Assembly: GCF_963668165.1 (NCBI RefSeq)
Contig: NZ_OY764212.1
Span: forward strand, 744,001 to 808,000
Length of the DNA stretch: 64,000 bases
Direction of reading: 5' to 3'
From: Marispirochaeta sp.
GTDB lineage: Bacteria; Spirochaetota; Spirochaetia; JC444; Marispirochaetaceae
Shown: positions 42,917 to 51,702 of the stretch, piece by piece
How the letters are laid out: each line of letters begins with the position of its first letter
How positions within the stretch are numbered: position 1 is the stretch's first letter
The notes under the pieces: generated by a model
Told to the model about the DNA's origin: nothing
The model's input: only the letters and a program-made list of their open reading frames with translations
The model's database searches: none
Made by a program: the position numbers and the translations under genes

Positions 42917-44157
42917 ACTAGTGTCCCGAACCGTTGGGATGATTTGAAGCAAACTCCTTGTATCGCTGGTATTTACCAGTAGATCCGCGAAAAAAAGGAG
43001 TTGCAAGCATGTTTCGTCCCCCATTTTGTCCCAACAGGGACTGTCAGAATCACCCTTCCGACCAATCTGTCACCGGTTGGTATGTAAAAAACGGCAGTTA
43101 CCAATCCCGCCTCTTTGGAAAAATCCAGCGTTTCCACTGCAAACACTGCGGTGCAGGCTTCTCTTCCCAAACCTTCAGCATCGATTTTTTTGCAAAGAGA
43201 AAACTTCCCTGCCGAACAATCTTCTCCCATCTCTTTACCTCCTCCGGAATCCGGGATACCGCGCGCATTCTGAAGGTCTCGCCGACAACAATCACCAACC
43301 GCATCAGCAGGCTTGCACGGCAGGCAATCGCCATCCACGCCTCCTTGTCTGCAGAACTCCATTTAACCGAAGATCTGGCAGCCGACGGATTTGAAAGCTT
43401 TGTTCTGTCCCAGTACTTTCCCAATAATATAAACCTTCTGGTTGGAAAGGAATCCCAGTTCTGGTTCTCCTTGGACTATGCCCATTTGCGGAGAAAGGGA
43501 CGCATGACCGAGTATCAGAAAAAACGAAACATACAAATGCAGGCCAGGTTCAACCTGCATCGGAGAAGTATTTATCGATCATTCCAGGAGTTAGTGCGTG
43601 TATGCCTCAATTTGCAGGAGCAAAGTGCCTGTTCCAGTGTTCAGCTCTTTACTGATGAGCATCTGCAGTATGCTAAAGTGTATCGTGATCTTACTGCCGA
43701 AGACCAAAAGCGCATACACCACCGGCGAATCAGCTCAAAATTACCCCGGACACTGCGGAATGATCTATTCAGTGTCAATTATCTTGACCGGGAAATACGA
43801 AAGGACAGTGCAGATCATACCCGGGAGACAGTCCGGTTTGCCCGCAATGCGTCCGACTGCATGGAGCGACTTGCCATCTACCGCTTGTATCATAATTACT
43901 GCAAACCCTACCGGATAGCGAAGCAGGGAGACAACACCATAACCCACGCAGAACGAGCGGGGATTCTTGCACAGCGGATCAAAAGTGAGATGAAAACGCT
44001 GTTCACCCGGCGGCGGTTCTTCAGCAGAATGTGTCGGATGTCTTCCAGCGACAGAATGATATGGCTGCGCAGCATTGTGACTCCCATGAAGATTACGGCA
44101 GAGTATCTTCCGGCCTATGCGTATTCGTAAAATATCCCCACGGTTTGGGACACTAAC
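42917..44157. mobile_element. Complete insertion sequence, IS1/IS1595-like zinc-ribbon transposase
   Basis: A 1241-bp element with imperfect terminal inverted repeats. Reading inward, both ends carry TAGTGTCCC, then GAACCGTTGGGAT on the left and AAACCGTGGGGAT on the right. It is flanked by the 9-bp duplication TAAAGATTA. It contains one intact transposase gene. The family is not certain, since a 9-bp duplication fits IS1 but the transposase is longer than that of IS1. Confidence 0.85.
43009..44130 (+). CDS. Transposase with N-terminal zinc-binding domain
   Basis: A 373-residue protein. The N-terminal zinc ribbon has paired cysteines (CPNRDC and CKHCGAGFSSQTFS), followed by a helix-turn-helix (GIRDTARILKVSPTTITNRI). 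The remainder holds acidic residues of a probable DDE-type catalytic domain (EDLAADGFESF, FTDEHLQY, NCKPYRIAKQGD region). AAAGGAG precedes the ATG at 43009. It fills the element between the inverted repeats and has no interruption, so the element may be active. Confidence 0.8.
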   Translation: MFRPPFCPNRDCQNHPSDQSVTGWYVKNGSYQSRLFGKIQRFHCKHCGAGFSSQTFSIDFFAKRKLPCRTIFSHLFTSSGIRDTARILKVSPTTITNRISRLARQAIAIHASLSAELHLTEDLAADGFESFVLSQYFPNNINLLVGKESQFWFSLDYAHLRRKGRMTEYQKKRNIQMQARFNLHRRSIYRSFQELVRVCLNLQEQSACSSVQLFTDEHLQYAKVYRDLTAEDQKRIHHRRISSKLPRTLRNDLFSVNYLDREIRKDSADHTRETVRFARNASDCMERLAIYRLYHNYCKPYRIAKQGDNTITHAERAGILAQRIKSEMKTLFTRRRFFSRMCRMSSSDRMIWLRSIVTPMKITAEYLPAYAYS

Positions 44158-44166
44158 TAAAGATTA
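44158..44166. repeat. Right target-site duplication of the first IS
   Basis: TAAAGATTA, copy of 42908-42916. The 220 bases from here to the FIST gene hold no recognised gene. Confidence 0.85.
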
Positions 44167-44390
44167 TAATTCACACCCAGGAATGCGTACCAGCCTGCGG
44201 CACAGGTTGTTCAATGCAGTATCCAATAAGATGCGGATCATTTGATACCTCAGGTCTGTTTCATTCTGTCAGCGTGGGTATGGAGTACAACCGGATGCTG
44301 GAATAAAGTTAGTCGGCTGACAGAAATAAAACTTGTTTTTACTCAACACATAGTCTATTGTTGTTGAAAAATAACGAGGGTGAATCAACC

Positions 44391-45500
44391 ATGGCAGTAC
44401 TTACATCGGCTACGGCCAGTAGCGACATATCATCAGTCCTGGATTCTGTTTATCAGCAAGACATCAGAATCGTACTCTATTTCTTTTCCGTCGACTATAA
44501 GAATCAGAATATTCAGAACACCGTGAAAAAACGTTTCCCTGATGCGGTGTGTATTGGGGCATCAATGATCGGTGGCTGGGGCCCCGAAGGACCGATGGAG
44601 CGAGGATTCACAGTAATGTCGCTTTCGTCGCAGGAAGTAGATTTTGTGGCCTCTTCCTTCAGGGACCAGGTAAAAAATGATCCCAGAAAAGCTGCGAGAG
44701 AAATTGTAGAAGATATTTCCGTACTACTTCCCGAGGATGATGTTAATCCAGCGGAGTATGTAGGAATTGTCCTTGTCGATGGTCTTTCTCTGGGCGAACT
44801 GGTAATGAAGGAGTTTTCAACTGCGAAGAACTTTTCTTTTCCACTCGTCGGAGGAGCAGCCGCTGACGAATTGACCTTTACCGAGACCCTCGTTACCCAC
44901 GATTCCCAGATATCCGGCGACGGTGTATGTGTAGCTGTCATGAAAATGAAGGTACCGTTTTTCTACGATCACTTTGTTCACTATCTTCCAACGGATAAAG
45001 AGTTTCTCATTACCCAGGCGGATCCGAGGAAACGAGTGGTATGGGAAATAGACCATGAGCCTGCTGCGCATTATTACGCAAAAATGCTTGGTCTGTCCGG
45101 GCCGGAGGCAATTGAACACATCCATTTTTCCCGAAATCCACTTGGGGTAGTAATTGGGGATACCGTCTACACGCGAAGCCCCAACGCTGTCGTTGAAGGA
45201 AAAGGCCTCCAGTTCTACTGTTTCATCGAAGCGGGAACAAAAATGCGGCTTCTCAGACAGGGAGATATTCTGGCAAACGCCGAAAAGGCCCTGCAAAACG
45301 CATTAGATTATGTTAAACCCATCCAAGGAGCAATTCTCTTCAACTGCGTACTTCGTTATCTCGAGATGAAGGAAGATAATAAGCTGAACGATTTTCACCA
45401 GGTATTCTCGTCAATACCGTATATCGGTTTCAACACCTATGGAGAGGAGCTGTTTACCCACCACAACCAGACGCTTACCGCGCTGTTTATCGGGGAATAA
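44391..45500 (+). CDS. FIST-domain sensory protein
   Basis: A 369-residue cytosolic protein with FIST-N (residues about 25-220: IGASMIGGWGPEG, VLVDGLSLGELVMKEFS, PLVGGAAADE) and FIST-C (about 225-365: NPLGVVIGDTVYTRSPNAV, GAILFNCVLRYLEM, YIGFNTYGEELF). FIST domains are predicted small-ligand sensors, perhaps for amino acids, and are often linked to chemotaxis receptors or GGDEF proteins. Here the next gene, five bases away, is a soluble chemoreceptor-like protein, so the pair likely forms a two-subunit receptor. Confidence 0.85.
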   Translation: MAVLTSATASSDISSVLDSVYQQDIRIVLYFFSVDYKNQNIQNTVKKRFPDAVCIGASMIGGWGPEGPMERGFTVMSLSSQEVDFVASSFRDQVKNDPRKAAREIVEDISVLLPEDDVNPAEYVGIVLVDGLSLGELVMKEFSTAKNFSFPLVGGAAADELTFTETLVTHDSQISGDGVCVAVMKMKVPFFYDHFVHYLPTDKEFLITQADPRKRVVWEIDHEPAAHYYAKMLGLSGPEAIEHIHFSRNPLGVVIGDTVYTRSPNAVVEGKGLQFYCFIEAGTKMRLLRQGDILANAEKALQNALDYVKPIQGAILFNCVLRYLEMKEDNKLNDFHQVFSSIPYIGFNTYGEELFTHHNQTLTALFIGE

Positions 45501-45505
45501 TTATT

Positions 45506-46321
45506 ATGGAACACAAGGAAATACGAACTCGGACGTCCAAGGGGAAAAAATTACTTCACTATTTCGTCAGCAAAATAAACGCCGTCGTATTTGAGGTCAT
45601 TTCCCGCAGCCAGCTTCTGAATATCACCGTTCGCTACCTGCACGAGCACTTCTCCAGAATAACCCGGGTTGTTGAGAATGTTCGGACAAGTTTCCAAGCC
45701 AGGATGCGGAGCTTCCTCGACGCTTTTCTTGTATCCCGGGACTACATAGACGAAGTTGAAAGCCACTTCTCTACCATCGATCAATCCTTCGGTGACTCTT
45801 ATACGCTGGGGCAGACTCTTCAAATAAAAGCCGAAGAGGCGCAAAGACGACTGAAGGAGGTAGAGGATCTATCGGAGATCACTAACCTCCTGGCTATGAA
45901 CGCCTCTATTCAAGCCGCCCGGGTCGGAAAGGAGGGGGCAGGATTCTCTGTTGTTGCGAAGGAGATCCGGCAACACGGTGACCGGTCGAGGGAAATCGTG
46001 AACCAGGCATCCGGTCAGCTACGCGAAATGATTGATCTTATTTTCCAACTGGTGAATATATTGCAATCTATCAACACTGAGGTCTCGGCAAGCAGAGAAA
46101 CAGTACGAAAACTGCTGGAAACCACGCAGGAAAGCAAAGACACCGCTGACGCAGTTCAGGAAGATATCCAGTCCATTCTCGATGTATTCCAGGAATACGA
46201 TGTGTTAAAAGAGAATCTCAACCGCATGATCGAACAGTCAGCAGTATCAAACGGTGAGATTGAAGACATGCTCCTATCCTTCCAGTCAGACCTTGCGCAG
46301 GCAAATTGTAATTTAAAATAA
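45506..46321 (+). CDS. Soluble methyl-accepting chemotaxis-like signalling protein
   Basis: A 271-residue protein with no transmembrane segment. Residues about 115-180 carry the MCP hairpin-tip region LSEITNLLAMNASIQAARVGKEGAGFSVVAKEIR, with long coiled coil on both sides. The signalling half is shorter than in full receptors (about 150 residues after the tip), and methylation helices are truncated. The conserved EITNLLAMNA core suggests that it can contact CheA/CheW. It is co-transcribed with the FIST protein, which probably supplies ligand sensing. Confidence 0.82.
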   Translation: MEHKEIRTRTSKGKKLLHYFVSKINAVVFEVISRSQLLNITVRYLHEHFSRITRVVENVRTSFQARMRSFLDAFLVSRDYIDEVESHFSTIDQSFGDSYTLGQTLQIKAEEAQRRLKEVEDLSEITNLLAMNASIQAARVGKEGAGFSVVAKEIRQHGDRSREIVNQASGQLREMIDLIFQLVNILQSINTEVSASRETVRKLLETTQESKDTADAVQEDIQSILDVFQEYDVLKENLNRMIEQSAVSNGEIEDMLLSFQSDLAQANCNLK

Positions 46322-46700
46322 TCACCATACTATTGTGATCTATGCCCCCCGGGCCGGATGTAGGAGCGAAGCACTTCGGTGTACGGCCGCCCTTCCAGTA
46401 CTCCGATAATCCTGGAGACAGCGGTAAGATAATCCTCCCGGCGGACTCTCAGCCGCCGCATAACGGAGAGTTCTTCCCGAAGTCTTCGTGTCTTTGCCGG
46501 CGATACCGCCGCATAGATCTGTGATCTTTCGAAATCCTCCAGATCCCTCATAGCGAGAGCAAGTTCCCTGTCCTGTACCTTCAGAAGACGGTTCTGGATT
46601 TCAATGCGGGGAAGAATCATCAGTAGCCGCGCCAGCTCGCGGTGTGGAAACAGGGTTTTCTGATTCACAACTGAAGTATACAGGATCAGCGGATATTGTG

Positions 46701-46710
46701 CAGCCGCAGT
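46701..46710. repeat. Left target-site duplication of the ISAs1-type element
   Basis: CAGCCGCAGT, repeated exactly at 48034-48043. Confidence 0.88.
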
Positions 46711-48033
46711 CAGGGCGAACGCATATAAACTCATCCAGGGAGGCGGCTGTCGATAGCGTCATCAGAACTAAAAAGCAACTGTGCTAAATATGCATCATCC
46801 AGATGACAAATTCTTCTCCGTCGCTTTAGTGATCGCTTAGAGTTCTTATCCCTTTTCATTAAACTCAGTGCTAAACGCCTCATCATAGCAAAGTTTTCTG
46901 CTGAGTACCCTTCTCTCATACGGGAGTCATCCTCTCTGAACGTCATATCCAGGGTCCAGTGAAGAGTATTTTCGACACTCCAATGAGAGCGCACCGCATG
47001 GGCAAAGCGTTTAGCATTCATCGCCAAGCTTGAAATATAATATCGGCATTCTGTGGACTTCTTCGTACCAATAATCCGGGTTGCTTTTACCATACCGATG
47101 GTCTTTGCTCCGGCAAAGTTCTTCTTTAGCTCCGGCAGCCAGTCAATTTCATTGCTCTGATAGTACTCCCGAATTTCGATGCGACCATGGTCTTTGTCCA
47201 CAGTCTTATGATTATCCAGCCATTCTTCCCCCAAATCCTTTTCATCCAATTCATGAAAGAAGTATTTGACATCCTCATGGAGATTCTTCTGATTTCCTTT
47301 CAGGGCAAAGACATAATCGGCTTTCTTCTTTCGAATAGTTTTCCCAATCTCAGTTTGACACCCCATGGCATCTATCGTAACGATGCATCCTTTGATTTTC
47401 AAAAGTTCCAGTAAGGCAGGAATTGCCGTTATCTCGTTTGACTTCTCGTCTGTCTTCTTTTGTCCCAGGATCATTCCTGTTCCAGCAGCCCACGCACTGA
47501 CCATGTGGATTGGAGATTTCCCGCTCACCTGTTCACCGCTGCGCCTGAGTGTTTTCCCATCCACCGCAATGACATCACCGGCGATAACATCTCGTACGGA
47601 TTCTATCCAGCTCATAAAACACCGTTGGAGCTCATCAGGATTGAGGCGTATGAACAACCGCCGAATCGTATCGTGTGAGGGAATGCCATTTTCAAGGGCA
47701 ATAAACGACTTGAGCCAATCTTCCTTATAGTGTCCGTAGTCCTCAATCTCTTCCCAGGTTTCACTTCCAGTAATAACTGCACAAATCGTAAGAACAATGA
47801 TATCTATCAGGGTGTGCTTCTTGTTCCGCTCAATTCTGGGATCAACTAATTCCTGAAAATGATCAACTATGGATGCTGTAGGCTTCCTCATATACTCTCC
47901 TTATGCTCCAATCCATTATGAGATAAGGTGTTGAAAAAGTCTAGTTGTATAAAAATTTAGATCGATTGTATATTAATTCATGTAAGCCTATCAACAGCCG
48001 CCTTCTTGTGTATATCTATGTGCGTTCGCCCTG
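46711..48033. mobile_element. Complete ISAs1-family insertion sequence
   Basis: A 1323-bp element. The outer ends are inverted repeats beginning CAGGGCGAACGCA on both sides; similarity returns further in (AGGCGGCTGT, then C or T, then GATAG). A 10-bp duplication of CAGCCGCAGT flanks it. One intact transposase gene fills it. End sequence and duplication length fit the ISAs1 family. Confidence 0.92.
46731..47891 (-). CDS. ISAs1-family transposase
   Basis: A 386-residue DDE transposase. Family motifs in order: the N-terminal DHFQELVDPRIERNKKHTLIDIIVLTICAVITGSETWEEI, the first Asp in VIAVDGKTLRRS, the second in CIVTIDAMGCQ, and the C-terminal block RSHWSVENTLHWTLDMTFREDDSRMR with the catalytic Glu. 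No frameshift or stop, so it is probably functional. The last codons lie in the inverted repeat of the element. Confidence 0.95.
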   Translation of the reverse strand: MRKPTASIVDHFQELVDPRIERNKKHTLIDIIVLTICAVITGSETWEEIEDYGHYKEDWLKSFIALENGIPSHDTIRRLFIRLNPDELQRCFMSWIESVRDVIAGDVIAVDGKTLRRSGEQVSGKSPIHMVSAWAAGTGMILGQKKTDEKSNEITAIPALLELLKIKGCIVTIDAMGCQTEIGKTIRKKKADYVFALKGNQKNLHEDVKYFFHELDEKDLGEEWLDNHKTVDKDHGRIEIREYYQSNEIDWLPELKKNFAGAKTIGMVKATRIIGTKKSTECRYYISSLAMNAKRFAHAVRSHWSVENTLHWTLDMTFREDDSRMREGYSAENFAMMRRLALSLMKRDKNSKRSLKRRRRICHLDDAYLAQLLFSSDDAIDSRLPG

Positions 48034-48043
48034 CAGCCGCAGT
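48034..48043. repeat. Right target-site duplication of the ISAs1-type element
   Basis: CAGCCGCAGT, copy of 46701-46710; it belongs to codons 6-9 of the interrupted gene. Confidence 0.88.
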
Positions 48044-48092
48044 CCGGCGGAATGACATTCAAGGTCTTTTTGTGCTGGTTTGCCTTGCTTCC

Positions 48093-48521
48093 CTACTCCG
48101 GCAACAGAAGCGGGGCAGCCTTTGCTCTCTGGCGGATCCAGGAGACAGCCCTCTTTATCTGTTTATTACAAATAAGCTTCAATTCAAATCTTCTTTTTCC
48201 CGGGAAATTCATCAGCATCAGGCCGATGAAAATGGTTAACAAGCCTTGCCCGGGAATAAAAAGCATTGCAAATCCGGCGATCAGGAAAACTGCCCCGGTA
48301 CAATTCTTGATAATCAGCAAAAAAATTCTCAACACTGGATGAGGCCGCTCTGCAAGAGGTCTGGGAGGCCGGATAAAATAATCCGCTGGAATGGAAATGA
48401 CAATCAAGGGTATTGTTATCAGAGAGAAGAGAAACAGAAACAGGGAAATTCCGCCAAGCCAGGCGGCGAATTCTCCATACGTGAATAAAAACTCCTTTAC
48501 AGCAACAGAAAAATCGTGCAA
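48093..48521 (-). CDS. PGPGW-like small transmembrane protein
   Basis: A 142-residue membrane protein with three hydrophobic segments (WLGGISLFLFLFSLITIPLIVISI and NCTGAVFLIAGFAMLFIPGQGLLTIFIGLMLMNFPG). The PG-x-G-LLTI-x-x-GL core is that of the PGPGW family, function unknown. It starts with TTG at 48521, supported by AGGAGG 11 bases upstream. The interrupted small gene follows it in the same direction. Confidence 0.72.
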   Translation of the reverse strand: MHDFSVAVKEFLFTYGEFAAWLGGISLFLFLFSLITIPLIVISIPADYFIRPPRPLAERPHPVLRIFLLIIKNCTGAVFLIAGFAMLFIPGQGLLTIFIGLMLMNFPGKRRFELKLICNKQIKRAVSWIRQRAKAAPLLLPE

Positions 48522-48925
48522 TGCCCTGCTTCCTCCTTTTGGATTGGTCCTCGACCGGCAACAGGAGAATTATACGTCATTAAAGATAATACGCAAGATC
48601 ATTCCGCCTTGTCTGGAATACGACGGGGACTATAATACCAAATAAATTGCTTAAAACATTTTATTCCTCATAGAAATCACAATATTCATAGTGATTTCAC
48701 TTCTATTCGTTCCAGTATCGCCCGATTGATATTTCTCTATAATTTATGTCATTTTCTTCTCCTCTTTTATTTACAAGCACCGCTTTGTCAATTACTATAT
48801 AACTTATATAGCTCCGATCCGATAAACCTACAGGACTCCCGTCCCAGGGTTGTCGGACGCCGGGTGCCGATGGAAATGTCTGCGCCTCCCGTATTTGGAA
48901 AGGAGTAAATACAGGGAGGTTAGGT
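48522..48925. other. Intergenic region upstream of the oxidoreductase-Tat operon
   Basis: 404 bases without a convincing gene. It is A+T rich from 48,640 to 48,810 and holds a perfect inverted repeat (48673-48698) and several TATA-like hexamers, so it is the likely control region of the operon starting at 48926. I cannot choose one promoter. Confidence 0.5.
48673..48698. promoter_or_regulatory. Perfect inverted repeat, candidate regulator site
   Basis: GAAATCAC-N10-GTGATTTC, 8-bp arms with centre-to-centre spacing of 18 bases, typical of dimeric regulator sites. It lies 228 bases before the operon's first start codon. The regulator is unknown. Confidence 0.5.
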
Positions 48926-49576
48926 GTGTCCGAAAATCAATCACAACTACTAAACCAGAAGATTACCCGTAGAGACTTTCTCAAATACACAGGTATTGGT
49001 GCCATTGGTGCAACCACCATGTCGTGGCTGTTGCCGGGCTGTGCATCCAAGGATATCAAGGTATTTGAGACCGCTGACGGTATGATCATTCATGAATCAG
49101 CCCGTTGTACCGGCTGTCTGGTCTGCGAAGCAACATGCTCGGTTGGAAATGACGGCAAAGCAAGCCAGGTTACCGCGAGAATCAAGGTAAGTCAGAACTA
49201 CGCCTATGGCCCGAAAGGAGTACGGGGCGACTGGGTGAAGGGGCCAGGAGAAATGGGAAGCTTTACCCTTGTTGCAGATACCTGCCGGCAGTGCGAGCAG
49301 CCTGCCTGTGCTCTGGCATGCCCGGAAAACGCAATCTTTGAGCATGAGGGAACCGGGGCCAGAGAGGTAGATCCGGAAAAATGCGTCGGCTGCGGTACCT
49401 GTGTACGGGCCTGCCCCTGGGGTATTCCCACCCTTGATCCGGAAACCAATGTTTCCACCAAGTGTATTCTCTGCCACGGCTACACAGCCTGCGTCAAGGA
49501 CTGTCCGACCGGCGCATTGCAGTATGTAACGTGGGAAGAAGCGATCCAGAAATACAAAGATCATTTTCAGGTCTAA
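48926..49576 (+). CDS. ydhY: Tat-exported 4Fe-4S ferredoxin-like lipoprotein, YdhY type
   Basis: A 216-residue electron-transfer subunit. The N terminus has a twin-arginine motif (TRRDFLKYTG) and ends at a lipobox (LPGC), so it is exported folded and then lipidated. Four cysteine groups suit four 4Fe-4S clusters: CTGCLVCEATC, CRQCEQPACALACP, CVGCGTCVRACP and CILCHGYTACVKDCP. This matches HybA/DmsB-like chains and YdhY of the E. coli ydhYVWXUT operon. It starts at GTG with GGGAGG upstream. The AOR-like protein follows 19 bases later and is its likely electron partner. Confidence 0.85.
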   Translation: MSENQSQLLNQKITRRDFLKYTGIGAIGATTMSWLLPGCASKDIKVFETADGMIIHESARCTGCLVCEATCSVGNDGKASQVTARIKVSQNYAYGPKGVRGDWVKGPGEMGSFTLVADTCRQCEQPACALACPENAIFEHEGTGAREVDPEKCVGCGTCVRACPWGIPTLDPETNVSTKCILCHGYTACVKDCPTGALQYVTWEEAIQKYKDHFQV

Positions 49577-49595
49577 ACAACAGGAGTAGATAGAT

Positions 49596-51695
49596 ATGGC
49601 ATTAAAAGGCGGTTGGGCAGGAACCATTCTTCGAGTGGATTTGAGTACTGAACAGATAACCAGAGAATCAACAGAAAAATATTCCCGCTATATCGGCGGA
49701 ATGGGTATTGGATATAAAGTAATGTGGGACGAGGTTCCCCAGGGGACGCATCCTTTTGCGAAAGAGAACAGAATAATATTCGGCGTCGGCCCCCTTACCG
49801 GGACCGGAGCAATGTGTTCCGGGCGGACCAATATTACGAGTCTGCTCCCTTCAAATCCCTTTCACGGCGTTTCCGACAGCCACATGGGCGGCCACTTCGC
49901 GGTGGAGATGAAGTACGCCGGATACGACGCGATCATCATTCACGGACAAGCCAGGCGACCGGTCTGGCTCAGAATAGTAGACCAGGACGTTACCCTGGAA
50001 GATGCCTCTGTTTTCTGGGGCGAAGGCACTTTTAACACGATCGCAGGGATTACGGCGATCATGGGTAAAGATTCCCAGGTAGCGGCAATCGGCCAGGCCG
50101 GGGAACACCAGGTTAACCTTTCGGTTATCCGGACAGGTGCCAGTCACTCTGCCGGCGGTCACGGCGGTGTAATGGGTTCGAAAAACCTCAAAGCCATCGG
50201 CATCCGTGGTACAGGATCTGTAAAAATTGCCGGGGACCGCAATGCATGGCACAAGCTTAACAAGGACACCTTTGCCATAGTAGGTGCCAACAACCAGCAC
50301 GTTGTTCCTTCTACGCCCCAGGCATGGGCTGAATATCACGATCCAGGCAGCCGCTGGACTGCCCAGAAAGGACTCTTCTGGGGTGCTGCGCCATATCCTA
50401 TAGAAACAGGTGAGATAAAACCACAGGAAGCGAACAAGATTGGCTACCGGACCATGAAGGCCATCAAAGATCTCGGCCCTGCGGGAGAAAAATACACCGT
50501 CCGCATGGGTGGATGCGCTTCCTGTCCTGTACGCTGTCACAGCCATCTGCATGTTCCCGAACTGGAAGCCTATGGCGTCAGCCCCAACGTGGCCAATACC
50601 TGTATGGGATTCTATTCTCCCAACGGAGTTATGAATGGATACAAGCTTGAAGGCAAAACCAATGACGAAGCCAACGTTATCGGTCGTTCCATGGGGTCAA
50701 AGATCGCGGATGATTATGGTGTCTGGTGTAATTACGGGCAGCTGGGACGGGACTTTCACTGGGCCATCGATCACGGGTACCTGGAAAAGGTACTTCCCCG
50801 GGATGAATACACTTCCCTGCCACTGGACAAACTGGACAAGGGAGACATCAGTTTCTTCCAGGACTTTTACAGGCGGATTGCCTTTAAGGAGGGTGAATTA
50901 GCAACCCTCGGAGAAGGAGCCTGGTACGTCGCCAAGAAATGGGGCTTCAGTGAAGACTACTGGAATTACAAGGGCAACAAACTCTGGACAAAACTCGGGT
51001 ATCCCGTCCACCACAGTAATGAATCCGACGGTGTAGTTGGAGGAGTAATATCCTCAATGTTCAACAGGGATGCCCAGTGCCACACTCACCAGAACTTCCT
51101 TTTCAGCGGTCTTCCCACGAATATCCTGAAGGAAGTAGCTGCGGAACACTGGGGATCCGAAGCAATTGATGAAGTTGCAAACTACACCCCCGCAAACCAG
51201 GCAAAGGCGAAGTTTACCAAGTGGAGCATCGTCCGCAATGTGCTTCACGACTCCCTTACCCTGTGTAACTGGATGTGGCCCATGCATGTATCCCCGCTTA
51301 AGGAACTCAACTATCGCGGTGATACCTCCCTTGAAGCACAATTCTTCACCATGGCAACAGGATTTAAAGTGAACGAGGCTGAACTGGACGAACACGCCGA
51401 GAGAATTTTCACCCTGCACCGGGCCTTAACCGCCAAGCAGATGAAATCCACCAACCTGCGGCAGGACCATGATCAGCTTACCGGCTGGCAGTTCGATATG
51501 GACCCGGACAAGGACCCCTTTACCAAAGGTACCATCAAACTTGACAGGGAAGACTACGAAAAAGCCCTGACCCTCTTCTACCGGGAGATGGGCTGGGACG
51601 AAGAGACCGGAATCCCTACCAGGGCGCAGCTTACGAAGCTTAACCTGGAAGATGTGGCAGACGAACTTGATAATCTGGGACTTTTGACCACATAA
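49596..51695 (+). CDS. ydhV: Aldehyde:ferredoxin oxidoreductase-family protein, YdhV type
   Basis: A 699-residue tungsto- or molybdopterin enzyme. N-terminal domain: GGWAGTILRVDLSTEQI and IFGVGPLTGTGAMCSGRTNIT (pterin binding), HMGGHFAVEMKYAGYDAIIIHG. The cluster motif is CASCPVRCHS (C-x2-C-x3-C) with a later Cys in TLCNWMW. The length is larger than archaeal AOR (about 605) and equals the YdhV branch (about 700). No export signal of its own is visible, so if it works outside the cytoplasm it must ride with the Tat-targeted YdhY. The substrate is unknown; aldehyde or carboxylic acid reduction is expected. Confidence 0.88.
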   Translation: MALKGGWAGTILRVDLSTEQITRESTEKYSRYIGGMGIGYKVMWDEVPQGTHPFAKENRIIFGVGPLTGTGAMCSGRTNITSLLPSNPFHGVSDSHMGGHFAVEMKYAGYDAIIIHGQARRPVWLRIVDQDVTLEDASVFWGEGTFNTIAGITAIMGKDSQVAAIGQAGEHQVNLSVIRTGASHSAGGHGGVMGSKNLKAIGIRGTGSVKIAGDRNAWHKLNKDTFAIVGANNQHVVPSTPQAWAEYHDPGSRWTAQKGLFWGAAPYPIETGEIKPQEANKIGYRTMKAIKDLGPAGEKYTVRMGGCASCPVRCHSHLHVPELEAYGVSPNVANTCMGFYSPNGVMNGYKLEGKTNDEANVIGRSMGSKIADDYGVWCNYGQLGRDFHWAIDHGYLEKVLPRDEYTSLPLDKLDKGDISFFQDFYRRIAFKEGELATLGEGAWYVAKKWGFSEDYWNYKGNKLWTKLGYPVHHSNESDGVVGGVISSMFNRDAQCHTHQNFLFSGLPTNILKEVAAEHWGSEAIDEVANYTPANQAKAKFTKWSIVRNVLHDSLTLCNWMWPMHVSPLKELNYRGDTSLEAQFFTMATGFKVNEAELDEHAERIFTLHRALTAKQMKSTNLRQDHDQLTGWQFDMDPDKDPFTKGTIKLDREDYEKALTLFYREMGWDEETGIPTRAQLTKLNLEDVADELDNLGLLTT

Positions 51696-51702
51696 TAGGT
51701 GC

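Larger units (their letters stand above)
46330..48058 (-). pseudogene. Small hypothetical gene interrupted by the ISAs1-type element
   Basis: Joining the flanks across one copy of the 10-bp target duplication restores an uninterrupted gene of about 131 codons: it starts with ATG at 48058 (MSFRR), continues across the target site as TAAAQYPLILYTS and ends at 46330. The element is inserted after codon 5. The product is helical and basic (LARLLMILPRIEIQNRLLKVQDRELALAMRDLEDFERS); no family was recognised. A start codon lent by the IS end (46734) may still allow expression of nearly the whole protein with eight altered N-terminal residues. It lies downstream of the PGPGW-like gene. Confidence 0.8.

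Noticed and set aside
46330..46734. A native 134-residue gene starting at 46734
   Set aside because: The first eight codons lie inside the ISAs1-type element; the real 5' end is found on the other side of it at 48044-48058.
42908..48043. A composite transposon made of the two insertion sequences
   Set aside because: The elements belong to different families and each has its own target duplication, so they inserted independently.
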